This document shows, piece after piece, positions 55,897 to 64,000 of a stretch of 64,000 bases of DNA. The notes beneath the pieces are model-generated. The model worked only from the letters and a program-made list of their open reading frames with translations. It was not told where the DNA came from and did no database searches. Each line of letters begins with the position of its first letter. The stretch's first letter is position 1. The stretch is taken from contig JAUCBJ010007322.1 in the NCBI GenBank assembly GCA_032718475.1, positions 22,514-86,513 on the forward strand. Direction: 5' to 3'. The position numbers and the translations under genes were made by a program. This DNA is from Nemertoderma westbladi. Lineage: Eukaryota; Xenacoelomorpha; Nemertodermatida; Nemertodermatidae.

Positions 55897-57543
55897 TTAG
55901 TCTTTCTTGCGCAGACGGCGTTTACGCAGTTTTTTAAAGCTAGCAAGAGTCTTTTTCTCTTTGGGGCGAGCCACTTTACAAGGAGGGCTATAACTCCTGG
56001 GTGAAGGGTGCAATATAATTGCATCAGAAGGTGCAGGATTGTGGTCGGTGTATCCGCCGGTTGAAGTGCCTGGTAGGTTGACATCAACTTCGGGGGACTG
56101 GGGTCTAACGGCTTTTAGAGCGCGTTTTTAAGACGGCTGCTTTTACGGGTCCTTTACGCGTGGTCTGAACGAGAGCCGTGGGTGGACCATAGGCCGTTAG
56201 AAACTGCCTTGGTTTAATGGTTCTTTCCAACTCGCGTTCGCGGGCTCGATATTCGTAAGGCCGTCGATATACTTCTTGTAACTCAGGGTGTGAGTTAACG
56301 AATATTTCTCCATAATCAGGGTTGTGACGGATAAAATTAATTAAGTGATAGGAATGAATATCACTGGGATTAACCTTTCTGAGGAATTTGTGCACAAACT
56401 TAGTCGAAATGTATTCTCCGACGCGCTTCAGTAGTTCGTAACTCGGTATGCGTGCTTTCTGTTCGACAGAAGCGAATAGGTAAGGATGGAACGCATAAAC
56501 TCCTTCGTAAGCGCGTCCAGGGTAATAGCGGTGACGTGAGTTACAATGCAAATCAGCGTTCGCTTCCCAATTTTCTGTCGAATAGCGTCTAAAGCATTTC
56601 TTATAACGCTCTCCTCGACTTCCGTGGCAGGTTGTATCGGGGTTAATCCTGGCCGATTGTAAGGATTAAATGGCGATGTTAGATGCCCGCGTCCCAATCC
56701 GGCTAAATAGGATGGTCGAATATCTAACGAACCCACTGCTGGAGCACCACCAATTAACTGCTCGGGTAACACCAAATCTTTGAACAGAGAATATAGTTCG
56801 GGAGGATCAGTGATACTGTTAGGATCAAGAGTTTGAGGTCTCACCAGGGAATGAGGAGGCCTGACCGAGTATTCCGGAACTCTGATCATGGGTTTATTTA
56901 GTGATCGTTTGAGGCGAGCGATCGTGGGTGATACATCGAACAGGTTTCGCTCGAAACTCCCGCAAACACAGCGAGCAAACCGCGTTCAAAGCAACGTCTC
57001 CGCTGGTGCTTATGTCTTTCCGTTTGTTGGTTGGTCTTGGGCATTCATCGTAATAATACCAAGACACACGTCTTATAGGGGAAACGTGGGTGATATTTAT
57101 TTGGTGTTACAATGCTTCTCTTCAAGAATTCTAAATATACGTTGGAGTTACCGCGTTTATCCGCTTCTTGAACGTCCTTTCTTTCGAGTCGATTTCGAAT
57201 AGAATTTTCGCATTCGAATTTTAGTTTATGGTTACGATTCCGCTGGGTAGGATATTTAAATAATACCATTTCCCTTTTTGTCCATATCGTGTAAATCGAT
57301 AGAATGGCCGGTAGTTAAGAAGTCCATATACGTACCATTACGATGCGTATAGCGAGCGGTGAATTTGCTATAGTCCAATTGACGCGTAAGTTGCTCCTGG
57401 GACATAGGTGGTTCGATATAACTACCATCGTCCTCCGTAGTAGTTGGATCAGCTTCACCGCGTATCAAGCTATCCACAAACACTTGTAAAGGTAGAGTAT
57501 ATCTCTCTCTAATACCAAAATCATCTTCTATCAATTCCGTCAT
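55897..57543 (-). pseudogene. Unrecognised CpG-rich coding remnant with several frameshifts
   Basis: I do not recognise this protein. On the minus strand, coding-like segments follow each other in changing frames: ATG at 57543 to about 57265, then about 57269-57050, about 57050-56940, 56945-56560, 56580-56110 and 56110-55897, where the frame ends at a TAA. Frame changes near 56570 and 56120 coincide with short A runs, and one near 56950 with a T run, so single-base indels explain them. Composition is protein-like, rich in P, R and Y. The N-terminal segment is acidic (EDD, TTEDD); the C-terminal one is strongly basic (about 25 residues rich in K and R, including KKLRKRR). No transmembrane segment is evident. 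CpG is frequent, unlike the AT-rich flanks. It may be a retroelement or virus-derived gene, or a real gene hit by sequencing indels. Function unknown. Confidence 0.6.
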
Positions 57544-57758
57544 ATCTGCTATTTGAGTTTATTAATATTATAATGAGTTTATCTTTAGGCGAGCGGGCGT
57601 CGCTGCCTACCCCTCTCTACCCCCGGACAGTGGGATCCTCAGCGCCGATACACCGTTGTCGCGATGTTTACGCCAACGTAGTAGCAACAGCACGACAACG
57701 ATAACCGGCACAAGTCACTCCACTGTCCGTCCCAAAGTCTTGAAATCACTTAAGGTTT

Positions 57759-57766
57759 TTTATATA
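57759..57766 (-). promoter_or_regulatory. Candidate TATA box for the minus-strand remnant
   Basis: TATATAAA on the minus strand (plus strand TTTATATA), about 215 bp upstream of the ATG at 57543. The sequence between is GC-rich and pyrimidine-rich, as a leader could be. This is a motif match only. Confidence 0.4.
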
Positions 57767-59166
57767 GGAGAGTTAGGTCTACTTTACGATTGCGACTAGC
57801 TACTGTAAACACACTTTAGTAGCAACATTCACCTACAAACGCACAAATTCCACACAACTGTCACCAATTATAAGCATACAGGCCATTTGTCCGTTAGTCA
57901 GTGCCTTCCAGAATGTCACGTTGTTATTGCGTATCCTTGGATACTAAACAGTGTGCTATGTAATCTCTATACTAGGCAATGGGACAAGCTTTCTATTTTT
58001 CTTTTAACTCGTTTTTAATTCTAGCGTGGGTGTTGCCATGGGGACATTATGGAAAGCTAGCGGTAGAATTAGGGTAATTCTCATGCATACAGATCTGGGA
58101 TGCTATTTAATAGAAATTCTTTAATTGTCAATATCCTCTTTATGCATGATTTTATAAATTTTATCGGCTATTGACTATATGTTGGAGATTCTCACACTCT
58201 AACACACTCAATAGGGTGAATCTCCGCTCCCGTGATCTATTAATTAATGGAATTTTGGGAATGTTATAAATTGCATAAAATGACAATTTATTAAATTCAT
58301 TTAAAGATATGAATTTAAATTTATTCCCGTGAATTTTATTATTTGATGGTAAAATTGACACAATTTTATTCCAGAGCATATCTGGGAACATAAGATCCTT
58401 AATTCTATAAAAATTGTCTTTTAAGAGTATCGGTAAATGCTGCGATATCTTAATTGACTAGAAATTTTAAGGATCTGAATTTTACAGATTTTAATAAATA
58501 TTAAATTAATATTTAAGATGGGCACCGATTTATTCCAGAGCTTGTCTGGGGACGTTAACCACTGATTCTAGAATTTGTCTTTCAAGTATATCGGTGGGTG
58601 CCGCGATATCTTAATCGACTAGAATTACAGATGGTCAAAAGTTTAACAGATTTATTTGCGTTTTACGCTACTGTTAGAGGGACATCACGCTACTATAGGT
58701 ATTATTTAATATAAGGTAGAAGAGCAATATCGCACGAAGCAATGTCAGTGTGAAGAGGCAAGTCGTTTCCAAGGTCTACCCAGAGCTTGGTTTAGCCGAG
58801 ACACGAGGATCTGAACTTTGCATTCCTAATACTCTGCCTACCAATAATACTTAAATATAGTAGGAGCTTTATTGTACTTTAATAAGTACGGACATGTCAT
58901 CTTACTGTAGTCTCGCATTTATAATATAATACGGACAGTAAGGAAAGAGAAAAGAATTATTTCTCGCCGTCGCACTAGATATATTATATGTAATTACGTA
59001 ATAAACACTAATATATTGCACTAATCTACTAAATAATCTAAAATAACATTCTACTAAATAAAATTAAATAAAACGATTATAATAAAATACATAATAATCC
59101 ATACATAAATATAAAATAATAAAAAAAATATAAAATAATATAGTCACACACCCACTCCATATATAA
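57767..59166. other. Intergenic DNA with a diverged tandem duplication
   Basis: Mostly AT-rich and non-coding. Two diverged copies of a block of about 120 bp are visible at about 58370-58480 and 58525-58635. Both contain ATTTATTCCAGAGC or TTTTATTCCAGAGC, a TCTGGG step, AATTGTCTTT or ATTTGTCTTT, and GCGATATCTTAAT followed by CGACTAGAA or TGACTAGAA. In the second copy GGGCACCGAT and ATCGGTGGGTGCC could form a stem. From 58860 to 59160 the sequence is very AT-rich. Confidence 0.55.
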
Positions 59167-61119
59167 TTACGTTATGGAGTCCCTAGATCTTTGTCGAATT
59201 AGGGAAGTGGTCGTAGGAAGAGTATCTTGCCTTCCATGGTTTCCGGACAGTTTTCGGTCTCTTTCCAGTAAACCTAAGCGACCAGCTGGGCGATTAGGCT
59301 GTCGTGTTACTTCCTCCGCTCCCTTGGCCTGTCTACGCTCCGCCGTGGTAAGATGAGGAGGCCATTCATCTTCTTCTTTACTTAGGGAGTCGGGTCCACT
59401 TAACCAGCCGGGAGTATCTATCCGTTCTTGAGGAGTTGCTCCTCTGGAAGCGATGTCGGCTAGATTAATCATCTCGGGGCGATGTCTCCATTGATCTACA
59501 TTGGAGTTAATATCGTCATTATCTGAGGAGTATGGTGTTCCCTCAGTGGGTTCGTCCACTTCACTGCTCTCCTCTTCCCAATCCTTTACTTGAAGTAGCC
59601 GGTCTTGTGGCAATCTTTCTTCAAGAGTTCTGCGGGAAGGGCCAGTAAAGTACCAACCTACTCTAGTTCTTACCGCATAAGTTTGTAATGGCTGCGGTTG
59701 AGCAGGCCGTTTCTCCAATGTCTCGAGCGCCTCATGCGCGTTTTGGCCGATGAGGATTTGCACTCCAGGATAATCGGTTTGGAATCGAGGTATCTCAAGA
59801 TGTTGGATGCTCTCGTCCTCGTCCCAGTTATAAGGTTCTACTTGGGCAGTAGCGAAGTTCTTTATTGCTACCATTTTTACTGACCTTATACTTTGTTCTC
59901 CTAATTTATCCTGTGGGGTGGACAACGCACCTATATAGTAATCTGCCATTATGGTAGATTTCCAAACTGGCATAATTCCGGACATATTTAACTTAGTTCG
60001 GAATTTGGGTTGTCCAGCAAAGATGTCCTCGGCTAGTTCTTTGTCGATGAATGTTCCTGTACTGCCGGAGTCAAGGAGGGCATTCACTATGTAACTCTTA
60101 TTAGGACCGTGAACTCTTACCTGTACCACAGGAAATTCTCGTATTCCTACGTGGGAGGTTGGAGCTTTCCAAGATGGTTGTCTGTCAAAGGTGGTTGGGG
60201 GGAACTCCGTGTCGGTGTCTTTTTCGTACGTAAGTGCTCGATACACTGCGGTATTTATTAGATAACAGGATTCGTTGGCATCGGAGAATTCGTCCGTATA
60301 GAATCCTTCCCACTCAGAACTTTGGTCAGTGTCGTTCACATCACTGAATTGGACATGTGATTTGGGCTCACTTACCTGACTCGGGCTGTTTCGTTCGAAT
60401 TCCGTGTGCAACAAGCTATGATGTTTCGCGCCGCACTTAGCACACCTTGCGTCAGAGTAACAGGTTCGCCGCTGGTGTCCGCGTCTGAGACAGTTATAAA
60501 ACAACCGCTTATCCCACAGGACTCCACGTCTATCTGCCAGGGATTTCTTTAGGAATTCTGCACATGCACTCAAACGGTGGGGCCCTTCGCACAGCGCACA
60601 TTTTGGTTTGATGTTACTCACTTTACCTTGGGTAATGTTATGCACTTTCGCTCGTTCTTCGGGCTTTCTTACCTGAACTCTGTTGGGAGACTGAGGAGGG
60701 GTCTTGGCAACCTGTTCTCTCCTATCATTGGTTCGAGACTTGTATTTACTTACGTCTTTTGGGGTTTTGTGGTCATAGTAAGATCTTGCTGTGTCTTTCC
60801 CGCTGTCCTCCTCATGTGAGGTCTGGCTTTCGCCCTCGTCTGTATAACACACGGGTATTATTCTTCTCCTAGAAACGGGTCTCTCACTTACCTGATTTTC
60901 CGATGTTTTCTCTCTGGACTGCTTTATGAGTTGTAATTTGACCTCACCGTCTAGGAATGACATGAGATCAGCCATGGTAGGGCTCCGTCGTTGTTGCTCC
61001 ATCATATACAACACTTTCTTGTCCCAGCGAGTACATACTCCACCCTTTGGTAAAGTAGAGACTATGGCTCCAATAACCATAGAACTCTGATATTCATAAG
61101 ACTTACCTAACCAATCCAA
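59167..61119 (-). pseudogene. Gag-protease-pre-integrase frame with RT/RNase H deleted (650 codons)
   Basis: The long frame opens at 61119 just after an in-frame TGA at 61125-61123; Gag-like coding sequence continues upstream of that stop to about 61261, so the stop is premature rather than natural. No ATG lies at 61119 (the codon is TTG). Visible: Gag C-terminal part, CALC...H...C near residue 174, a second knuckle near 210 in which the first cysteine is phenylalanine (FYNCLRRGH), CAKC with HH after it, aspartic protease LLDSGSTGTF near residue 349, a VGWYFTGP linker, then VDQWRH and LADIASRG (near 550), the RNase H/integrase boundary in Bel/Pao. Everything between linker and boundary is gone, in frame. 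The protein may still fold as Gag plus protease; activity is unlikely. Confidence 0.88.
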
Positions 61120-61261
61120 TTGTCAGCAGATCTCTTGAATCTCATCGGAAAACTCTATAATCTCGTTACTAAGGAACTTTCGGGGGGCTACTAGTTTTGC
61201 ATACAAATACTTAGCGATGTTATCTGTTCGCGGTATTTCAACTTTCCATAACGCGAGTTGA
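59167..61261 (-). mobile_element. Bel/Pao element remnant, truncated and internally deleted
   Basis: The minus-strand remnant begins at about 61261 with C-terminal Gag sequence, runs through zinc knuckles and protease, and then jumps to the segment that normally lies between RNase H and integrase. The reverse transcriptase and RNase H are missing, and the integrase core is not visible before the frame ends at 59167. No LTRs were identified. CpG is frequent here, unlike in the Bel/Pao element at 1-4611, so it belongs to a different lineage or has a different history. Confidence 0.85.
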
Positions 61262-61515
61262 ATATTTTTGTATTTTATTAAAATTGATTATTCCGATATT
61301 ACTACTGGGTGCGGGACCATGGGTTTTGGGCACATTCAATAAACTGGGGGCGATTTATGGGCGAACTTTGGGGCAACTTACAGGGTACGGGAATAATTTC
61401 ATAGTTATAAGGGCCAGGGGGGATGGAAAATGCAAGCAGTATTCAGGTTAGCCTGAGTACTATTAGGCCCTGGCCAACTTCCTGCTGCCTGTAGGGGTGG
61501 ATTTGGTAATGCGCC
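61262..61515. other. Spacer; nothing recognised
   Basis: About 250 bases between the Bel/Pao remnant and the GC-rich tandem array. The first part is AT-rich, the second contains G runs (GGGCCAGGGGGGATGG at about 61410). No feature could be supported. Confidence 0.4.
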
Positions 61516-62440
61516 AGGCCTAAAGGACAAGGACTGCCCTTAGCGGTCCCTGGCCAACGGCAGCTACTACGAGACTGAAAAGAACTCGGAACGCTGACTG
61601 CTTGTGTCAGGGATTTGCGACGGGCACCGACGGCCCCTTAGTAGCCAAGCCGTTCTGGTTCTCGATGATCGAACCCCGGGGTTCGTGAGGGGTGGAGCGG
61701 ACACGCGAACAGGTGGCCAACTTAAGACTGCCCCCTGACCTAAGCCGTACTGGTTCTCGATGACCGATCCCTTCGGGGTTCGTGAGGGGTGGGACGGACA
61801 TGCGAAAGGGCTGGCCACAGGACTGGTTTGACAAGGACTGCCCTTAGCGGTCTCGGGTCAACTGCAGCTACTACGAGCCTGAAAAGAACTCGGAACGCTG
61901 ACTGCTTGACTGGGATTTGCGACGGGAACCGACGACAGACCCCTTAGCCAAGCCGTTCTGGTTCTCGATGATCGCTCCCTTCGGGGTTCGTGAGGGGTGG
62001 AACGGACACGCGATGGGGTCGAAAGACAAAGGACTAGACTCGACTAGACTCTACTGGCCTACCGACTGTTCGGAGCAGTTTCTCGGCTGCCGAAGCGACT
62101 ACGAGCCTGAAACGGACTCGGAAAGCCTAGGTGGTTGGGTTTCTGTAATGAACTGACGGACCCCTAGCCAAGCCGTTCTGGTTCTCGATGATCGAACCCT
62201 TCGGGGTTCGTGAGGGGTGGAACGGACACGCGAACGGGTCCACCGACACGACAGACTCTTAGCCAAGCCGTACTGGTTCTCGATGACCGAACCCTCGGGG
62301 TTCGAGAGGGGTGGTACGGATACGCGACAGAGTCTACCGACTGGACCGACCCTTAGCCAAGCCGGGCTGGTTCTCGATGATCGTTCCCTTCGGGGTTCGT
62401 GAGGGGTGGAACGGACACGCGACAGGGTCGACCGACACCG
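61516..62440 (+). repeat. GC-rich tandem array of TTCG-loop hairpins
   Basis: Six units of about 80 bp start near 61643, 61738, 61944, 62165, 62260 and 62355. Each reads AGCC(G/A)..CTGGTTCTCGATGA, then a short hairpin, then TCGTGAGGGGTGG and GGACACGCGA. In the unit near 62165 the hairpin is GAACCC-TTCG-GGGTTC, a 6-bp stem closing a TTCG loop with a C-G pair; units 2, 3 and 6 keep the TTCG loop with one or two stem mismatches, and units 1 and 5 have shortened loops. A larger repeat of about 304 bp is overlaid: GACAAGGACTGCCC at 61526 and 61830, each followed by CTACTACGAG and GGAACGCTGACTGC, with a third, diverged copy near 62090. No protein frame is kept across units. Confidence 0.85.
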
Positions 62441-62813
62441 ACACTACGGCACTAAGACTGGGACTGAGGGAAAATCTGGGGAACATTAGGTAGGCTAAAA
62501 TTCTGAGCGAACAGTGGGTTATTAAATAATATACCGTAGGGATTTATATTATCGTGTATAATTATTGTGAATATTTGGTGTATATTGATTTGGGGAAGCC
62601 CAAAATTATTCTTAATCAGGTTTTCAACTATAGGAAGTTACATTAAAGAGTATATCCAACTAATGCAGCTTTTCTCAACCGCAAACTTGCATCTTAGAAA
62701 TATTCCCTCCCCACAATCAATATCCGGTGACTGGCCGGGGCTCGGTGGTCTGTTAAGTCACGTCTCCAGCATCGGCGTTTTTCCCCCTGGTGTAGGAATA
62801 ACGGCAACAAAAT
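62441..62813. other. Possible LTR or leader of the plus-strand Bel/Pao element
   Basis: Non-coding DNA between the hairpin array and the AT hairpins. By position it may belong to the 5' LTR or leader of the plus-strand gag at 63291, but LTR ends cannot be set because the 3' LTR is outside the window. A 188-codon frame (62567-63133) crosses it and the hairpins; its middle is just the translated repeat, so I do not call it. Confidence 0.4.
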
Positions 62814-62936
62814 TAAGAATAATTCACGTGGTTAATTTTGACGGGGTGTCAAAATTAAGAATAATTAATGCGGTTAATTTTGACACGGTGTCAAAATTAA
62901 GGATAATTACGGTCAACTTCAACTGGTGGAAGTTGA
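62814..62936 (+). repeat. Consecutive hairpins upstream of gag
   Basis: Stem 1: TTAATTTTGAC at 62832-62842 with GTCAAAATTAA at 62848-62858 (11 bp, 5-nt loop). Stem 2: TTAATTTTGACA at 62874-62885 with TGTCAAAATTAA at 62889-62900 (12 bp, 3-nt loop). Stem 3: TCAACTTC at 62913-62920 with GAAGTTGA at 62929-62936 (8 bp, 8-nt loop). A further AAAATTAA at about 62810 could pair with the first arm. Stems 1 and 2 belong to a tandem duplication of about 42 bp. Arms of neighbouring hairpins can also pair with each other, allowing alternative folds. Confidence 0.85.
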
Positions 62937-63102
62937 AAATCCTTCAATACTCTTCAAAAACTCTCTACGTGCTTGCCAGCACCCACTACGAGGAAACTCT
63001 GGTATTTGAGTTGAGACAAAGTCGTGGTTTAATTAATCAGCAAACTCGATCTAACCAACTCGTAGTCGGCAGATCACATATTGGGAGAGTTGTTAACAGG
63101 GA

Positions 63103-63294
63103 ATGGAAGTATCGATCACACCCATTGATATAATTCAAGTTGAGCCAGGAATCTGGCACGTCGAAGTTGAGGTACAAGGAACGAACGTTGGACGATTCAG
63201 GATTACTGTTCGGGTGGTCCAAGCTGAGTACAATACCTACGAGGAACTGTTTTACGACATCGCGTATCTAGCCATCGACGAGGCGTTACAATGA
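63103..63294 (+). CDS. Small ORF (63 codons) overlapping gag start by ATGA
   Basis: The ATG at 63103 opens a 63-codon frame whose TGA (63292-63294) overlaps the ATG of the following gag frame (63291-63293) as ATGA. The predicted product is acidic and rich in V, I, E and Y, of a plausible small beta-rich type, and has no recognised family. The exact ATGA junction resembles stop-start reinitiation arrangements known in some viruses and retroelements. It could be a leader ORF controlling gag, or chance. Moderate to low confidence that it is translated. Confidence 0.4.
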   Translation: MEVSITPIDIIQVEPGIWHVEVEVQGTNVGRFRITVRVVQAEYNTYEELFYDIAYLAIDEALQ

Positions 63295-64000
63295 CAACAA
63301 ATAACGTATCCGATACCGACGAGATGGATCACCACACAGACTCGGAAACCGACGAGGTACCAAATGTCAAGAACATGACCCGTCGGTTAGGGGCCCTTAA
63401 AGGCGGAGTAACCCGAGCGTATCAACGGATGGAGAAACAACTCAAGGGAGTCAAAACCCCCCTCAATGAGGTACAAACTCAGCTTCAAAGTATCCGAAAT
63501 ATCCTACAGCGGTACGAAAGAATGATACAGGCGTACCAAGATCTCGTTCCCTCCACCGATCAGGAAAACTACCCCAAGTTGGAAGAACACGTTGTACATC
63601 TTGATGGGTTCCGCAAACAACACCGGAGGACCCTCAGCCTTGTGAGAGGCTATGAGGAACAGTACTACAAAAGGGCTGAAAGAACGGACGCGGAATCAGT
63701 ACGATCCTCCAGCATCAGGACGGCAGTACATCAAAAAAGAACGGGGTCCGCTAGAAATCAGCACTCCAGCGCTAGGAGCGAGAGATCCGGCTCAGCGCAT
63801 AGCTCTCAGGGGGGTCAGCCACTCCGAGACCAACTGCGAGAACGGAAGGCATTAGCCCTCAAAGCTCGGATGGAAGATGAGTATATTCAACTGCAAGCCG
63901 AGCAGGATGTATTAGCCGCCGAAACACAAAAGCGAGAGGCCGAACAAGAGGTCGAACGACGGGTCGAACAACGCAGACAGGAGATCGAACAACATGAACA
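63291..64000 (+). CDS. Bel/Pao-type Gag N-terminus, runs off window
   Basis: The frame is open from the ATG at 63291 to the last base, at least 236 codons without a stop. Visible: an acidic start rich in D, E and T (residues 1-25), a helical block with LGALKGGVTRAYQRMEKQ and repeated Q-rich heptads (about 35-110), a serine/arginine-rich linker (about 125-175) and a long charged coiled coil rich in E, R and Q (about 185-236). This layout, with a charged coiled coil before the DUF1759-like block, is usual for Bel/Pao Gag; the diagnostic downstream domains are outside the window. It would form the particle that packages the element's RNA. It is on the opposite strand to both other Bel/Pao sequences here and shows no damage so far. 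Confidence 0.72.
   Translation, partial: MTTNNVSDTDEMDHHTDSETDEVPNVKNMTRRLGALKGGVTRAYQRMEKQLKGVKTPLNEVQTQLQSIRNILQRYERMIQAYQDLVPSTDQENYPKLEEHVVHLDGFRKQHRRTLSLVRGYEEQYYKRAERTDAESVRSSSIRTAVHQKRTGSARNQHSSARSERSGSAHSSQGGQPLRDQLRERKALALKARMEDEYIQLQAEQDVLAAETQKREAEQEVERRVEQRRQEIEQHE

Noticed and set aside
59174-60819. Plus-strand frames opposite the Bel/Pao remnant
   Set aside because: They are antisense shadows of the Gag-protease frame.
61567-62493. Short frames in the GC-rich hairpin array
   Set aside because: They translate the tandem repeat and shift frame between units; no protein is conserved.
62567-63133. 188-codon plus-strand protein
   Set aside because: The middle is the translated hairpin repeat (KLRII...VNFD), the start is AT-rich, and its end overlaps the better small ORF at 63103.

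Overview
The window is from a metazoan genome, most likely a marine or other invertebrate. It carries Bel/Pao LTR retrotransposons, a group known only from animals, an APE-type non-LTR retrotransposon (LINE) family and a tRNA-derived SINE, and it shows no bacterial gene organisation. The species is not identifiable from the sequence. No host protein-coding gene could be recognised; nearly everything is mobile or repetitive DNA.

Layout. 1-4611 (minus): an intact Bel/Pao gag-pol frame whose 3' part lies outside the window. 4612-6459: its AT-rich upstream region and unassigned DNA. 6460-7580 (plus): a 5'-truncated LINE copy. 7581-46388: a 38.8-kb G/T-rich satellite of about 47-bp units with telomere-like TTGGGG blocks. 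It has several nested levels of higher-order repeats, almost no C on the plus strand, and long but probably meaningless minus-strand frames. 46692-46973: a tRNA-derived SINE with a near-perfect 10-bp target-site duplication. 47104-51628: a foldback, Mutator-like element with about 220-235-bp terminal inverted repeats and a perfect 9-bp target-site duplication; a near full-length but dead LINE (47466-51168, 11-bp target-site duplication) sits inside it. 51638-53523: AT-rich DNA with a 74-bp direct repeat pair and a possible poly(A)-tailed SINE. 53524-54614: a LINE 5'-end fragment interrupted by another LINE copy. 55897-57543 (minus): an unrecognised, CpG-rich coding remnant with several frameshifts and a TATA box upstream. 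59167-61261 (minus): a broken Bel/Pao remnant with protease joined directly to the pre-integrase region. 61516-62440: a GC-rich tandem array of hairpins with TTCG loops. 62814-62936: consecutive AT-rich hairpins. 63103-64000 (plus): a 63-codon ORF overlapping, by ATGA, the start of another Bel/Pao gag that runs off the window.

How it fits together. This is a layered insertion region. The order of events can be read in two places: the LINE is younger than the Mutator-like element that contains it, and in 53524-54614 one LINE fragment interrupts another. LINE copies 1 and 2 differ at only about six positions in 1.08 kb, so this family was active recently. The satellite begins exactly at the (TAG)n tail of LINE copy 1, which raises the question of whether the LINE end seeded the array or only borders it. 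Identities rest on motifs read by eye; no alignment or database search was run.
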